A stretch of 64,000 nt of DNA from an uncultured Treponema sp. Lineage in GTDB: Bacteria; Spirochaetota; Spirochaetia; Treponematales; Treponemataceae. Below the pieces are notes generated by a model. That model was not told the DNA's origin and did not search any database. It saw only the letters and a list, made by a program, of their open reading frames with translations. Position numbers and translations under genes: made by a program. The stretch spans positions 1 through 64,000 of the forward strand of contig NZ_CAMCEC010000008.1 of the NCBI RefSeq assembly GCF_945873775.1. The letters are read 5' to 3'. Below, piece by piece: positions 27,015 through 36,273 of this stretch; position 1 is the first letter of the stretch, and each line of letters starts with the position of its first letter.

Positions 27015-27800
27015 ATGAATGTTTGGATGCAACGCAGTATCGAACTTGCAAATAATAAAAACTATCTCGACAAACTTTTTGATGTTTATCCGATGACTCC
27101 AAATAAAATACGAAAAATAAATGAAGAATATTGGGACAGTATTGTTCAGGCATTCAATAATAAAGACGATAACTGCTTAATAAAATATCTTCTTTATCTT
27201 GATTTGTTTCCAATAAAGGATTCTTATATTCCTTTTCTAAGACGAGATACAGCAAACGCACTCAAAAACAATCCAGAAACTGTAAAACGACTTTGCAATA
27301 GACTTTATGAAATGGGCTTAGATAAAATCCGTGAAAAATGCACAGAGCCAAAAGAAACGAACAGGCAAATTGGTCCGCTTTTCAAAAAATGGTGTAAAAA
27401 TAGTTTCAATGAAACAAAAATTCTTTCAGTAACAGATTTTGAAAAAACAAAAGAGGATGCAATTTTAGATGCTTCTGACAAAGAAATGATGGACTGGGCT
27501 TTTAGGACAGTAAATTACAAGCGAAACAAAGGCTTGGATTTTGTAGGTCGTTTCAATGGCAAATATTTAATTGGAGAGGCAAAATTTTTGTCTGATTTTG
27601 GAGGACATCAAGACGCTCAACTAGAAGATGCAATTCTTACTCTGACAACTCAAAATGTAAAAGCTACAAAAATAGCAATTCTTGATGGTGTTTGCTGGTT
27701 AAAAACTAACAACAAAATGTATAAGGCGATAACTGAAGAACACTGCGAAGAAAATATAATGTCAGCATTGCTTTTGAAAGATTTTATAAAAAGTCTGTAA
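27015..27800 (+). CDS. type II restriction endonuclease (Tsp45I-like)
   Basis: A 261-aa protein. GGAGG 8 nt before ATG 27015 fixes the start. The PD-(D/E)XK core is plain: LDFVGRFNGKYLIGEAKFL (about residues 174-192), with Asp as the first acid and E-x-K in GEAKF, followed by DFGGHQDAQLED. This region resembles what I recall of the Tsp45I family (GTSAC cutters), but I could not verify that. It lies 11 bp before a DNA methylase, giving a standard R-M pair with the nuclease first. Confidence 0.78.
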   Translation: MNVWMQRSIELANNKNYLDKLFDVYPMTPNKIRKINEEYWDSIVQAFNNKDDNCLIKYLLYLDLFPIKDSYIPFLRRDTANALKNNPETVKRLCNRLYEMGLDKIREKCTEPKETNRQIGPLFKKWCKNSFNETKILSVTDFEKTKEDAILDASDKEMMDWAFRTVNYKRNKGLDFVGRFNGKYLIGEAKFLSDFGGHQDAQLEDAILTLTTQNVKATKIAILDGVCWLKTNNKMYKAITEEHCEENIMSALLLKDFIKSL

Positions 27801-27811
27801 GGAGCGAAAAA

Positions 27812-29002
27812 ATGGAACTTACTTACAACGGCAAAAAATCAAAAAAAGAAATTCTAGAAACTCTTCCGCAGTCAGACTTTTCAAAGCCGGTTTCAGAAAA
27901 AGAAAACATTTTAATTAACGGCGATAATTTGGAAGCTTTGAGGATTCTTGTTCACAATTCAAATCTAAAGGGCAAGGTTGACTTAATTTATATTGACCCG
28001 CCTTTTGCGACTAACGGAACTTTCACAATCAGCGAAGAACGCACAAGCACAATAAGCTCAAGCAAAAAGGATGAAATCGCTTATACAGACAATCTTCTTG
28101 GCGAGGACTTTTTGGAATTTTTGCGGGAGCGCCTTATTTTAGCAAGAGAACTTTTAAGCGAACGCGGCTCTATTTATCTTCATATTGATTACAAAATCGG
28201 ACATTACGTGAAAATCATAATGGATGAAATTTTTGGAGCTGAAAATTTCAGAAACGACATCACAAGAATAAAGTGCAATCCAAAAAATTTTTCACGAAGA
28301 GCTTACGGAAACATAAAAGACTTGATTCTTTTTTATTCAAAGACTAATAATCCGATTTGGAATGAGCCTTTTGTTCCTTTTTCAGAAGAAGATAAAGCCC
28401 GTCTTTACAAAAAGGTTGATGAGCAAGGCAGATTTTACACAACAGTTCCGCTTCATGCTCCGGGCGAAACAAAAGATGGAGTTACAGGCGGAACTTTCAA
28501 AGGAATGTTGCCGCCAAAAGGCAGACACTGGCGTACTTCCCCTGCGGAACTTGAAAAACTTGACGAGCAAGGCTTAATCGAATGGTCAAAAAATGGGGTT
28601 CCCCGCAGGAAAATTTTTGCAGATGAACAAAAGGGCAAAAAGCTTCAGGACATTTGGGATTTTAAAGATTACCAGTATCCGGTTTATCCAACAGAAAAAA
28701 ATCTTGACTTGCTAAAACTTATTGTCCAAACTTCCTCAAATCCCGAAAGTTTAGTTATGGACTTTTTCTGCGGTTCGGGAACAACTTTGGTTGCCGCACA
28801 AGAACTTGGCAGACGCTGGATTGGAATCGACAAGTCCGAAAAGGCGATAGAAGTTGCAAGAAAAAAACTGGCTGAAGAAAATGCTACGCTTTTTAAGAAC
28901 GATTTTGAATTTGTTAATATTTCAGAAAAGCAAGAGCAAAATTTGCATAGTGAAAATATTCTTGTTATACAGAAAGCTCCAAAAGTGCTAGTGACAGCGT
29001 GA
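27812..29002 (+). CDS. type II DNA methyltransferase, beta class (N6-A or N4-C)
   Basis: A 396-aa methylase. Motif IV (LIYIDPPFAT) is near residue 50, before motif I (DFFCGSGTTLVAAQELG) near 312, which is the beta-class order; the target-recognition region lies between them. Motif X (RWIGIDKSEKAIEVARKKL) follows. GGAG precedes the ATG. It modifies the site cut by the upstream nuclease. DPPF rather than DPPY occurs in both adenine and cytosine-N4 enzymes, so the target base is open. No control gene is adjacent. Confidence 0.88.
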   Translation: MELTYNGKKSKKEILETLPQSDFSKPVSEKENILINGDNLEALRILVHNSNLKGKVDLIYIDPPFATNGTFTISEERTSTISSSKKDEIAYTDNLLGEDFLEFLRERLILARELLSERGSIYLHIDYKIGHYVKIIMDEIFGAENFRNDITRIKCNPKNFSRRAYGNIKDLILFYSKTNNPIWNEPFVPFSEEDKARLYKKVDEQGRFYTTVPLHAPGETKDGVTGGTFKGMLPPKGRHWRTSPAELEKLDEQGLIEWSKNGVPRRKIFADEQKGKKLQDIWDFKDYQYPVYPTEKNLDLLKLIVQTSSNPESLVMDFFCGSGTTLVAAQELGRRWIGIDKSEKAIEVARKKLAEENATLFKNDFEFVNISEKQEQNLHSENILVIQKAPKVLVTA

Positions 29003-29157
29003 GTTTGATTTTTCCTCGTTGTTATTTCATTTCGTACTCACTATACCTCCTCACATTTTCTTTCATCTTTTCCCAATCTTTCCAACAACTTTCTGTATCT
29101 TGAAACCGTTTTTCTGTGTGTATATAATAGAAGAAAATCACGTACTTGAGGATTAAA

Positions 29158-30090
29158 ATGAAATCATCTCGTCTTTTTTGTTTGGCGTTTGCTTCCGTTC
29201 TTTTTTGGGGTGGCACGGAAGTTTTTTCGCAGAACTCGGTTTCACTAGTAAAAAACACATTGTCCGAACCGCCCAAGTTCAAAGGTTCGCCTGTTTCCGT
29301 CACAGAATATAGGGGAGCTTCTCCAGACAGTCTTAAAAAATACAGTCTTATTGAATTTGCGGACGGACGGATTTTTAGGGAGCGGCAGTTTGGCGAGGAC
29401 GGCGCAGAAAAAACTTTTGTTGAAAGAAAATTTCTTGATGACGGAAAAATTTCAGAAATCACCGGGCTTGATTCCTCAAAAAATGTGAAGTGGCGATATT
29501 CATACGGCTACGATGAAAAAGGGCTTCTTGCAAGCGAGACTTCCTATTCAGGGAACGGCGAGGTTGAGTGGCGCGCTGAATATTCGTACAACGCAAAGTC
29601 GAAAGTTTCGGAGTGCAAGACTTATTCGGTGGCAGGTGCGTTGAATTTCACGGAAAAATATATCTACACCGAGGACGGACGGATTAAGGATTATTCTTCG
29701 TTTTATGCCGACGGAAAACTTTTCAAGCGCGTCGAGTATCTTTACAACGCGGACTCCACTTTGGCGCAGCAAAAAAACTATGACGCAGGCGGATTTTACG
29801 AGAGCGTGAACTATTCGTATTCAAACGGAAAGGCTTCTTCAATAAGAACGCTCGGCGCGGACGGAAGCCTAAAGACAGAGGAAACACGGACTTTTTCTGC
29901 CGGAAATATGATTCATTCAGTTCTTAAAAACGCGGAGGGAAAAATCGTCTCTGAAAAAGAATTCTTCTACGACTGGAACGGAAACGTCGCTATGGAAAAA
30001 AATGCTTCTGGAATCACTTTGCGGATTTTCCAGTACAACTCGCCGGTTTCAAGTCATACTTCGACTTCATCTGAAAAAAAGGAAAACTGA
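29158..30090 (+). CDS. exported YD-like repeat protein
   Basis: A 310-aa protein. ATG 29158 has GAGG 6 nt before it; a TTG at 29146 is not needed. The signal peptide ends near TEVFS. The mature part is a run of short beta units of the form Y-x-Y-(D/N)-x-x-G/S-x-(L/V)-x-x-(E/Q) (for example YSYGYDEKGLLASETSYS, AEYSYNAKSKVSECKTYS), about 20-23 residues each, like YD/RHS or YwqK-type repeats. It is 3 bp from the response regulator, so it is part of that operon and may sense or shape the envelope. Confidence 0.72.
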   Translation: MKSSRLFCLAFASVLFWGGTEVFSQNSVSLVKNTLSEPPKFKGSPVSVTEYRGASPDSLKKYSLIEFADGRIFRERQFGEDGAEKTFVERKFLDDGKISEITGLDSSKNVKWRYSYGYDEKGLLASETSYSGNGEVEWRAEYSYNAKSKVSECKTYSVAGALNFTEKYIYTEDGRIKDYSSFYADGKLFKRVEYLYNADSTLAQQKNYDAGGFYESVNYSYSNGKASSIRTLGADGSLKTEETRTFSAGNMIHSVLKNAEGKIVSEKEFFYDWNGNVAMEKNASGITLRIFQYNSPVSSHTSTSSEKKEN

Positions 30091-30093
30091 AAA

Positions 30094-30795
30094 ATGGCTT
30101 GCGTGATAATTGTTGAGGACAACTCGCTGATTCGCGACGCGGTTTCTGGCTACTTGAAGCTCGACGGCTACAAGACGCTTGAATTCGGCGGAGTTTCGGG
30201 CGTTCTGGACGCGGTAAAAAGGGAGACCGCTGACCTTGCGATTCTTGACGTTATGCTTCCCGACGGAAGCGGATTCGCGCTCGCAAAGGAAATCAGGGCA
30301 GCAAGCGACATTCCGCTGATTTTTCTGACCGCAAAGGATTCAGAGTCTGACAGAATTTTGGGATTCGAGCTTGGCGCGGACGACTACATCTGCAAGCCTT
30401 TTTCGGCGAAGGAGCTTGTTCTCCGTGTCCACGCGCTTTTGCGCAGAAGCGGAAAGCCAGAAAGCGGAAAAAGCGCGGCCTCAGGCGAATGGCAGAGCGG
30501 AAACTCGACCGTGTTTATTGACGAGGCGAAGCACAGCATCAGCGTTGACGGAAACGCCGCGGAGCTTACTTCAACAGAATGGAAAATCCTTTTGTATCTT
30601 GCGTCGAACGCGGGACAGGTTGTCTCGCGCGAGCAGCTTTTGGGCGAGTGCCTGAACTATTTTTTTGAAGGCTCTGAACGCACGATAGACACTCACATGG
30701 CAAACCTGCGCTCAAAAATCGGGCAGCAGTGGATTTCAACCGTAAGAGGCTTCGGCTACAGATTCAGCGGAATAAAGCCGGATTCCAAAAGGTAA
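30094..30795 (+). CDS. OmpR/PhoB-family response regulator
   Basis: A 233-aa protein. Receiver at residues 1-115 with acidic pair near 9-10 (VEDN), phospho-accepting Asp in LAILDVMLPDGSGF near 52, and Lys in YICKPFSAKEL near 101. A winged helix at about 130-228 (LTSTEWKILLYLASNAGQVV, DTHMANLRSKIG, VRGFGYRF) binds DNA. It pairs with the histidine kinase 11 bp downstream. Targets are unknown; the exported gene just upstream is a likely member of its regulon. Confidence 0.92.
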   Translation: MACVIIVEDNSLIRDAVSGYLKLDGYKTLEFGGVSGVLDAVKRETADLAILDVMLPDGSGFALAKEIRAASDIPLIFLTAKDSESDRILGFELGADDYICKPFSAKELVLRVHALLRRSGKPESGKSAASGEWQSGNSTVFIDEAKHSISVDGNAAELTSTEWKILLYLASNAGQVVSREQLLGECLNYFFEGSERTIDTHMANLRSKIGQQWISTVRGFGYRFSGIKPDSKR

Positions 30796-30806
30796 AAAAA
30801 TAAAGT

Positions 30807-32165
30807 ATGAAGTCAATCTTTGCCCGGATTCTTACAGGATTTATCGCCGCCTCTTTTGCCGTAATCGCCGCAATGTCCGTTATTTTCACGGTGTCGGTGA
30901 GCCGCTCGATAAACGACTGGAACACGGACAAAAAAGACGACTTTGTGGCTCTGATTCTTCCGGCAATCTCAAAAACGTACAGGCTCACGGGAAGTCTTTC
31001 TGCCTCCGAGCTTGAAAAAGCCGTAATGCCTTACACTACGGATTCCCTTTACATCTACATTTTTGACGGAAACAAAAAGCCGGTTCTTCTTCTTGAAAAA
31101 GGAAAAGTCAGCACGCAAGGCGACGTGGAAAAATCGGTCGGCTCTCTTTCAACTTTTTTGTCGCTAAATTCCCCTGTTCAGATAAAGGACGGAGACGACA
31201 CAATCGGCTATCTTTGCGCGGACAACGTGGGATTTCTGGCGTACAAGGCGAACAGAATTTTTGTCTCCACAATGGAAAAAGGACTTTTCGCCGGAATCGT
31301 TCTTGCGGTCTCAATCACGATTGCGCTTTCCGTGCTGATTTCGACGATGCTCTCAAAAAAGGCGCGGACTCTTGCAGACTACATCTCGTCTCCCGACCTG
31401 ATGAAAACAGAACTTGGCGCGCTCGGCGTGAACGAGTTCGACAGGATTCTGGATTCGGTTAAAAAGCTTAAAAACCGTCTTCTTCACGAGGAGACTTTGC
31501 GCAGGCAGTGGATGCAGGACATCTCGCACGACTTGCGCACTCCATTAACCGCGGTGAAAATGCAGGTTGAGGGAATGAACGACGGAGTTCTTGAGGCGAC
31601 GGCCGAGCGTTTCGCCGCTCTTTATTCCGAACTTACGTTGATTGAAAAGCTTGTGTGGAATCTTCAGGACTTGAGCCGCTTTGAGTCCCCGGAGATGAAA
31701 ATTTCCGCAGTAAAAGTGAACGCGTTCAAGTTTACGGACGATGTCGCACTGCGCTTCTCGCTTCTTGCGGAAAAAAAGAAGATAAAATTCAGTGTGCAGA
31801 AGAAATGCGCGGAAGATTTTGATTTTACGGCAGACCCGCTTCTTCTTATGCGGTGCGTCTCGAATCTTCTGCAGAACGCGTTCCAGTACACGGCGGAAGA
31901 CGGCGAAGTTACACTCTGCACGGAAGAAACTCCTGAAAGCCGCGTGAAAATCTCCGTGATGAACACAGGCGCGATTTCAGAGGACGACATTCCCCACGTT
32001 TTCGACCGCCTTTACCGCGGCGACCGCTCAAGAAGCACGGCAGGCTCAGGACTTGGACTTTCAATCGCGCAGGCAATCGCAAACCTCCACGGCGGAAAAA
32101 TCGAAGTTCAAAATGAAAAAGATGAAAAAGGCGAAGCGTGCGTGTGTTTTTCGGTGGTGGTGTGA
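30807..32165 (+). CDS. sensor histidine kinase (partner of 30094)
   Basis: A 452-aa kinase. TM segments are at about residues 6-31 and 153-176, with a periplasmic sensor of about 120 residues between. HisKA with the phospho-His is near 238 (MQDISHDLRTPLTAVKMQVE). The ATPase has an N box (LMRCVSNLLQNAFQYTA), a G1 box read as MNTGAISEDD (Asn where many kinases have Asp), an F box and G2 (RSTAGSGLGLSIAQAI). The HAMP region is short and not clear. It forms one unit with the regulator and exported protein upstream. Confidence 0.9.
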   Translation: MKSIFARILTGFIAASFAVIAAMSVIFTVSVSRSINDWNTDKKDDFVALILPAISKTYRLTGSLSASELEKAVMPYTTDSLYIYIFDGNKKPVLLLEKGKVSTQGDVEKSVGSLSTFLSLNSPVQIKDGDDTIGYLCADNVGFLAYKANRIFVSTMEKGLFAGIVLAVSITIALSVLISTMLSKKARTLADYISSPDLMKTELGALGVNEFDRILDSVKKLKNRLLHEETLRRQWMQDISHDLRTPLTAVKMQVEGMNDGVLEATAERFAALYSELTLIEKLVWNLQDLSRFESPEMKISAVKVNAFKFTDDVALRFSLLAEKKKIKFSVQKKCAEDFDFTADPLLLMRCVSNLLQNAFQYTAEDGEVTLCTEETPESRVKISVMNTGAISEDDIPHVFDRLYRGDRSRSTAGSGLGLSIAQAIANLHGGKIEVQNEKDEKGEACVCFSVVV

Positions 32166-32245
32166 GTTTTCATTTTTGCCCAAATCATTTTCACCAAGCA
32201 AAATCATTTCATCAAAAATCTTTCCGCATTTTTCAGAAATTCTGA

Positions 32246-32251
32246 TATAAT
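32246..32251 (+). promoter_or_regulatory. -10 box, leaderless-type
   Basis: TATAAT in the context CTGATATAATTTTTGC, 6 nt before the ATG at 32258, with no ribosome site. Confidence 0.5.
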
Positions 32252-32257
32252 TTTTGC

Positions 32258-33832
32258 ATGACCATAAAACGCAGGCTTTTTATTTCGAATATCGTGATGA
32301 TTCTTGTTCCAGCGGCGGTTGCGGCTTTGATTGCGTTCGGGGCTGCGTTCGCGTTCTGGCGCGTGGTTTACGTTCAGTATATGGACGAGTCGCTTGAAGA
32401 CAGGCGGCTGCCGCTCGTTTACAAGATGATTTCAAAGCAGGTTGAGTCGTATCTTGAAAGCGGAGACGCGCAGGGCAGGGCAGCTGTTTCTCTTTCGGAT
32501 TTTGCGGAAAGCCACGGAATTTTTATCAAGATGAATAAGGAAAACGGCGAGCTTTTGTTTTCAGCAGGAAATGAAACTGATGATTTCCGCCGGATTGAAA
32601 ATAAGTTTTCGGTGCTTTTTGAGACTTCTTCTGTTCTTGAAGATTCAAGCGATTCTTCATCTTCGATTGCTTCTGACTGGATTCCTGATTCAACTGTAAA
32701 TACTGAAAACGGAGCTTTTTCCCTGAATATAAACGGAATGTTTTTCGTGAAAGAGCCACTCTCAGTTCACGGCGAAAATTATTCTCTCTTTATTTTTGGA
32801 ACTTTTGACTGGCACGAGGACAAGGGCAACGAGGCGGTTTTCAAAACTCTTCTGGCTGGAGTTGTTCTTCTTGTTTTTATGGCGGTTTTTGCCACGAACA
32901 GTTTTCTTACGCGATTTATCGTAAAAAAAGTTCAGTCGCCTTTGGAAATTCTTGAAGACGGCGTAAAAAATATCAGTGACGGAAATCTTTCATATAGAAT
33001 AAATTATTCTGCCGACGACGAATTTCTTCCGATTTGCAGCGCGTTCAACTCGATGGCGGTGCGGCTTGCTGAGCTTTCTGAGGCTCAGAAAAAGGACGAG
33101 AAAAACAGGCGCGAGCTGATTGCCGGAATCTCGCACGATCTGCGCACTCCGCTCACTTCGATTAAGGCGTATGTTGAAGGCTTATGGGACGGCGTTGCGG
33201 ACACGGACGAAAAACGCGAAAAATACATGGCGACGATTCTTTTAAAGACAAACGAGATTATCACGATGACCGAGCGGCTTTTTATGTTCTCAAAGCTCGA
33301 CTTGGACGAATATCCGTTCAGCACGGAAAAACTGAATGTGGCGGCGGAAATCAAGAAGATTGTGCAGTCGTTTTCTGACGATTACGGCGAGAAACTTTCC
33401 ATTAAAACAGATTTTTCTTATGGCGAGAATGATTGCGAGAACGGAAGCGAAACGAAAATCGAAAATGCGGAAATCGTTTTTGACAAGATTCAGTTCAGAA
33501 ACGCTTTGGCGAACATCGTTGAAAACAGCCTGAAATATTGCGGAAAGGAAAAATGTGTTGTGAAGATTTCTTGCGGTCGGCGCGGCGGATTTGCTGAAAT
33601 TTCAGTTTTGGACAACGGTCCAGGAGTTCCAGACGGCGCGCTTGAAAAACTTTTCGATGTTTTCTACCGGACAGATTCCGCGAGAAGTCCGCGAAAAAAG
33701 GGGAGCGGCTTGGGGCTTGCAATCACCGCGAAAGTCTGCCAGCATTTTGGCGGAACAATTTTTGCAGAAAACGCGACGGAAAAAGACGAGCTGCACGGAC
33801 TGAAAATCACAATTCGCCTGCCGCTGGCATAA
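32258..33832 (+). CDS. sensor histidine kinase with HAMP domain
   Basis: A 524-aa kinase. TM1 is at about residues 9-36, a periplasmic sensor of about 160 residues (Ser-rich, EDSSDSSSSIASDW), TM2 at about 198-220, HAMP at about 221-275 (VQSPLEILEDGVKNISDGNL). The HisKA box is near 292 (IAGISHDLRTPLTSIKAYVE). ATPase boxes: NALANIVENSLKYCG, LDNGPGVPDG, KGSGLGLAITAKV. It has no Shine-Dalgarno sequence and a TATAAT 6 nt before ATG. It starts a second operon with the regulator at 33919. The kinase-first order is the reverse of the system just upstream. Confidence 0.9.
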   Translation: MTIKRRLFISNIVMILVPAAVAALIAFGAAFAFWRVVYVQYMDESLEDRRLPLVYKMISKQVESYLESGDAQGRAAVSLSDFAESHGIFIKMNKENGELLFSAGNETDDFRRIENKFSVLFETSSVLEDSSDSSSSIASDWIPDSTVNTENGAFSLNINGMFFVKEPLSVHGENYSLFIFGTFDWHEDKGNEAVFKTLLAGVVLLVFMAVFATNSFLTRFIVKKVQSPLEILEDGVKNISDGNLSYRINYSADDEFLPICSAFNSMAVRLAELSEAQKKDEKNRRELIAGISHDLRTPLTSIKAYVEGLWDGVADTDEKREKYMATILLKTNEIITMTERLFMFSKLDLDEYPFSTEKLNVAAEIKKIVQSFSDDYGEKLSIKTDFSYGENDCENGSETKIENAEIVFDKIQFRNALANIVENSLKYCGKEKCVVKISCGRRGGFAEISVLDNGPGVPDGALEKLFDVFYRTDSARSPRKKGSGLGLAITAKVCQHFGGTIFAENATEKDELHGLKITIRLPLA

Positions 33833-33861
33833 AAATGTGGACATGGAAAAAGATTTGCGGT

Positions 33862-33885
33862 CATTGAGCCTGTCGAAATGACCAC
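33862..33885. repeat. 24-bp dispersed repeat, copy 2
   Basis: Matches 9029-9052 with one mismatch. It lies in the short gap between kinase and regulator. Confidence 0.7.
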
Positions 33886-33918
33886 AATGGCGCAGAACGA
33901 AAACTTTTTGAGGTGAAT

Positions 33919-34626
33919 ATGAAAAAAATCCTGATTGTTGAAGACGACGAGGCGATTGCCGAAATTGAGCGCGACTATCTTTTGATTCAGGGCTTTGCGG
34001 TGGAAATAGCTTCTGACGGAAAAGCCGGGCTTGAGCTTGCGCTGAACGGCTCTTTCAGCCTGATAATTTTGGACGTGATGCTTCCCGAAATCGACGGATT
34101 TTCGCTGTGCCGCACGCTCCGCGAAAAGCTCGACATTCCAATCATCATGGTTACCGCCCGAAAGGACGACATCGACAAAATCCGCGGGCTGGGGCTTGGC
34201 GCGGACGACTACGTTGTAAAGCCGTTTTCGCCGGGCGAGCTTGTGGCAAGAGTCCGCTCTCACATCGCCGCCTACGAAAGAATTGCAAACGGAACTTCGC
34301 GCGGAAATGCACGAGCCGCCGAATCAGAATCTGCGGAAATCATTTTTGGAAACTTGCGGCTCGTTCAAAAATCCCGGCGTGTCTTTGTCTCGGAAAAGGA
34401 AATCATTCTCGCAAAAAAAGAATTCGATATGCTCATGCTTTTCATGCAGAATCCCGACCGCGTTTTTAGCAAGGAAGAGCTTTACGAGCGGCTCTGGAGC
34501 GACGAATCCAGCGGCGACATCGCGACCGTAGCTGTGCACATAAACCGCCTGCGCGAAAAACTTTCCGCCTCCACAAACAAAATCGAAACCGTCTGGGGCG
34601 CGGGATATAGATTTTCCCGTTTATAA
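33919..34626 (+). CDS. OmpR/PhoB-family response regulator
   Basis: A 235-aa regulator. ATG 33919 is preferred to the GTG at 33913, because GAGG ends 5 nt before it. The receiver has VEDDEA near 7, phospho-Asp in LIILDVMLPEIDGF near 51 and Lys in YVVKPFSPGEL near 100. The winged helix is at about 133-233 (LAKKEFDMLMLFMQNPDRVF, VHINRLREKL, VWGAGYRF). It works with the kinase at 32258. An outer-membrane-type protein starts 54 bp downstream, which suggests an envelope-related role. Confidence 0.92.
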   Translation: MKKILIVEDDEAIAEIERDYLLIQGFAVEIASDGKAGLELALNGSFSLIILDVMLPEIDGFSLCRTLREKLDIPIIMVTARKDDIDKIRGLGLGADDYVVKPFSPGELVARVRSHIAAYERIANGTSRGNARAAESESAEIIFGNLRLVQKSRRVFVSEKEIILAKKEFDMLMLFMQNPDRVFSKEELYERLWSDESSGDIATVAVHINRLREKLSASTNKIETVWGAGYRFSRL

Positions 34627-34667
34627 AAAGTTTAACTTTCGTTTATCGCCGCTTTAATTTTTCCGCA

Positions 34668-34673
34668 TATATT
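34668..34673 (+). promoter_or_regulatory. -10 box, leaderless-type
   Basis: TATATT lies 7 nt before the ATG at 34681. No ribosome site is present. Confidence 0.4.
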
Positions 34674-34680
34674 CTTTCGT

Positions 34681-36240
34681 ATGCGAGGATTGAATATCAC
34701 CTTTAAAATTTGCGGAAAATATCTTTTGGCTTTGCTTTTTACGCTGTCTCTTAATTTTGACTTTTTGTTTTCCCAAACTTTTAAAATTGAAAAAGTTGAC
34801 TGCGAAATTTCCGGGCAGACGCAGGAAAAGTTTTTGCGGGACGAAGTTTTGATTGACACGGAAAGAACTTTTTCTTCAAAAGAGGAGCTTGATGCATATA
34901 TCGCCGACTGCAAAACGCGGCTTTTGAATCTTCGGATTTTTTCTGACGTGAGCATTGAAATTGAAAAAAATCCGTTGCCTGCGGAATCTAAAGTTGCTGC
35001 AGAAATTATTCCGATTCACCTTAAAATCCGCACGGAAGATTCAAAGCATTTTCTGCTTTTGCCTTATCCAAAGTATAGCTCGAACGACGGTGCGGTTCTG
35101 AAACTTAAAATGCGTGACGACAATTTCCGCGGCACAATAACGCGCCTTGAAGGTGAAGTTTTTGGCGGAATCTCTGATTTTTCTTCGTTTGCGTCTGAAA
35201 ATTTCAACGCTGGTTTTGCGTTGAATTTCAATTATCCTGTTTTTTACAAGTCATTTGGGATTTTTGCGACTACAGATAGTTCTGTAAAGTTCACTTTTGA
35301 CTCTCCAATTCCTTCTTATGACATAAACGCCGGGCTTTCGTTTGTTTTTCCGCTTGAAAAAAATAAAATGCGCCAGCTTGTTCTAGATTTTTCTCAAGGA
35401 TTGGTGCGGGGCGACGAGGAGCACGCGCTTTTTGGAAACGATATTTTTTATTCAGAATATGCGAAAATCTCGCTGCCGATAAAATTGAATTTTGCGGATT
35501 CGACGCTCACACCATACACAGATTTTTTTTACTGCTGGAGCGACTGCGAACTTAATTTTGACGACACGGAACTTTCTTCTCCGCTTGCAAAAACCGGGCT
35601 TTCTTTTGAATTCGGCCGCGTTGACTGGCTCGGAAATTTCCGGCAGGGAATCAGCGCGATTTTTGACGGCGGAAGCGGATTTGACTTTAGGCGAAATGAA
35701 TTTGTTCCGTATTTTTCGGCGCAGGTGAACGCGTTCAGGGCTTGGGAAAAATTCGGAATCGCCTCGCAGCTGAACTTTTTTCAGGACAAAAACGAACGTC
35801 CGATTGGAACTTTTTTGCGCGGAATCAGGGACACGCCGGAGCTTTCGTCAAAAAACCTTGCGGACAGATTTCTTTACGTTCCGACCGCTCTTTGCTTGAG
35901 CTTGGATTTTCCGTTTCATCTTTTTTCAATTCATCCAAAAGAAACTTCCCGCATAAAGGATTTTGGATTTGAAGTGCAGCTCGCGCCGTTTGTGGATTTT
36001 GCCTTGACAAAAAACAGCACGACCGGAAACTTTTTCAGCCCGAAAGACGGCTGGTATTCCGGCGGCTTTGAAGTTCTGGTTTATCCTGAAAAATGGAAAA
36101 GCATCGTTGTGCGCGCGAGTCTAGGCTTGGATTTTGGTAACCTGATTTTTTCAAAAATCCCGGGAACTTCTTACGACACAAGTTGGAGAAGCAGCCTTTC
36201 CTCCTACGAGATTTTCATCGGAATCGGTTGGCAGTATTAA
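34681..36240 (+). CDS. Omp85-like outer membrane protein (POTRA plus beta-barrel)
   Basis: A 519-aa protein with a signal peptide (CGKYLLALLFTLSLNFDFLFS). A POTRA-like region at about 32-120 (FKIEKVDCEISGQTQEKFL, LDAYIADCKTRLLNLRIFSD) is followed by alternating aromatic strands to a C-terminal GIGWQY, typical of an outer-membrane barrel. One POTRA and about 16 strands would resemble a surface-antigen or BamA/TamA relative rather than full BamA with five POTRAs. Family role: insertion or secretion of outer-membrane proteins. No Shine-Dalgarno sequence; TATATT lies 7 nt upstream. Confidence 0.7.
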   Translation: MRGLNITFKICGKYLLALLFTLSLNFDFLFSQTFKIEKVDCEISGQTQEKFLRDEVLIDTERTFSSKEELDAYIADCKTRLLNLRIFSDVSIEIEKNPLPAESKVAAEIIPIHLKIRTEDSKHFLLLPYPKYSSNDGAVLKLKMRDDNFRGTITRLEGEVFGGISDFSSFASENFNAGFALNFNYPVFYKSFGIFATTDSSVKFTFDSPIPSYDINAGLSFVFPLEKNKMRQLVLDFSQGLVRGDEEHALFGNDIFYSEYAKISLPIKLNFADSTLTPYTDFFYCWSDCELNFDDTELSSPLAKTGLSFEFGRVDWLGNFRQGISAIFDGGSGFDFRRNEFVPYFSAQVNAFRAWEKFGIASQLNFFQDKNERPIGTFLRGIRDTPELSSKNLADRFLYVPTALCLSLDFPFHLFSIHPKETSRIKDFGFEVQLAPFVDFALTKNSTTGNFFSPKDGWYSGGFEVLVYPEKWKSIVVRASLGLDFGNLIFSKIPGTSYDTSWRSSLSSYEIFIGIGWQY

Positions 36241-36273
36241 GTGTAAATATAAAAAATTATTTTGGAGGACAAA

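Noticed and set aside
29022-29462. minus-strand ORF of 146 codons
   Set aside because: It overlaps the exported YD-like gene on the opposite strand, has no ribosome site and has shadow-type composition.
36262-36273. TTG starts just upstream of several genes
   Set aside because: At 21348, 27000, 29146, 36262 and 39310 the TTG is part of or directly before a GGAGG/GAGG site serving an ATG 12-15 nt later, so the ATG was used.
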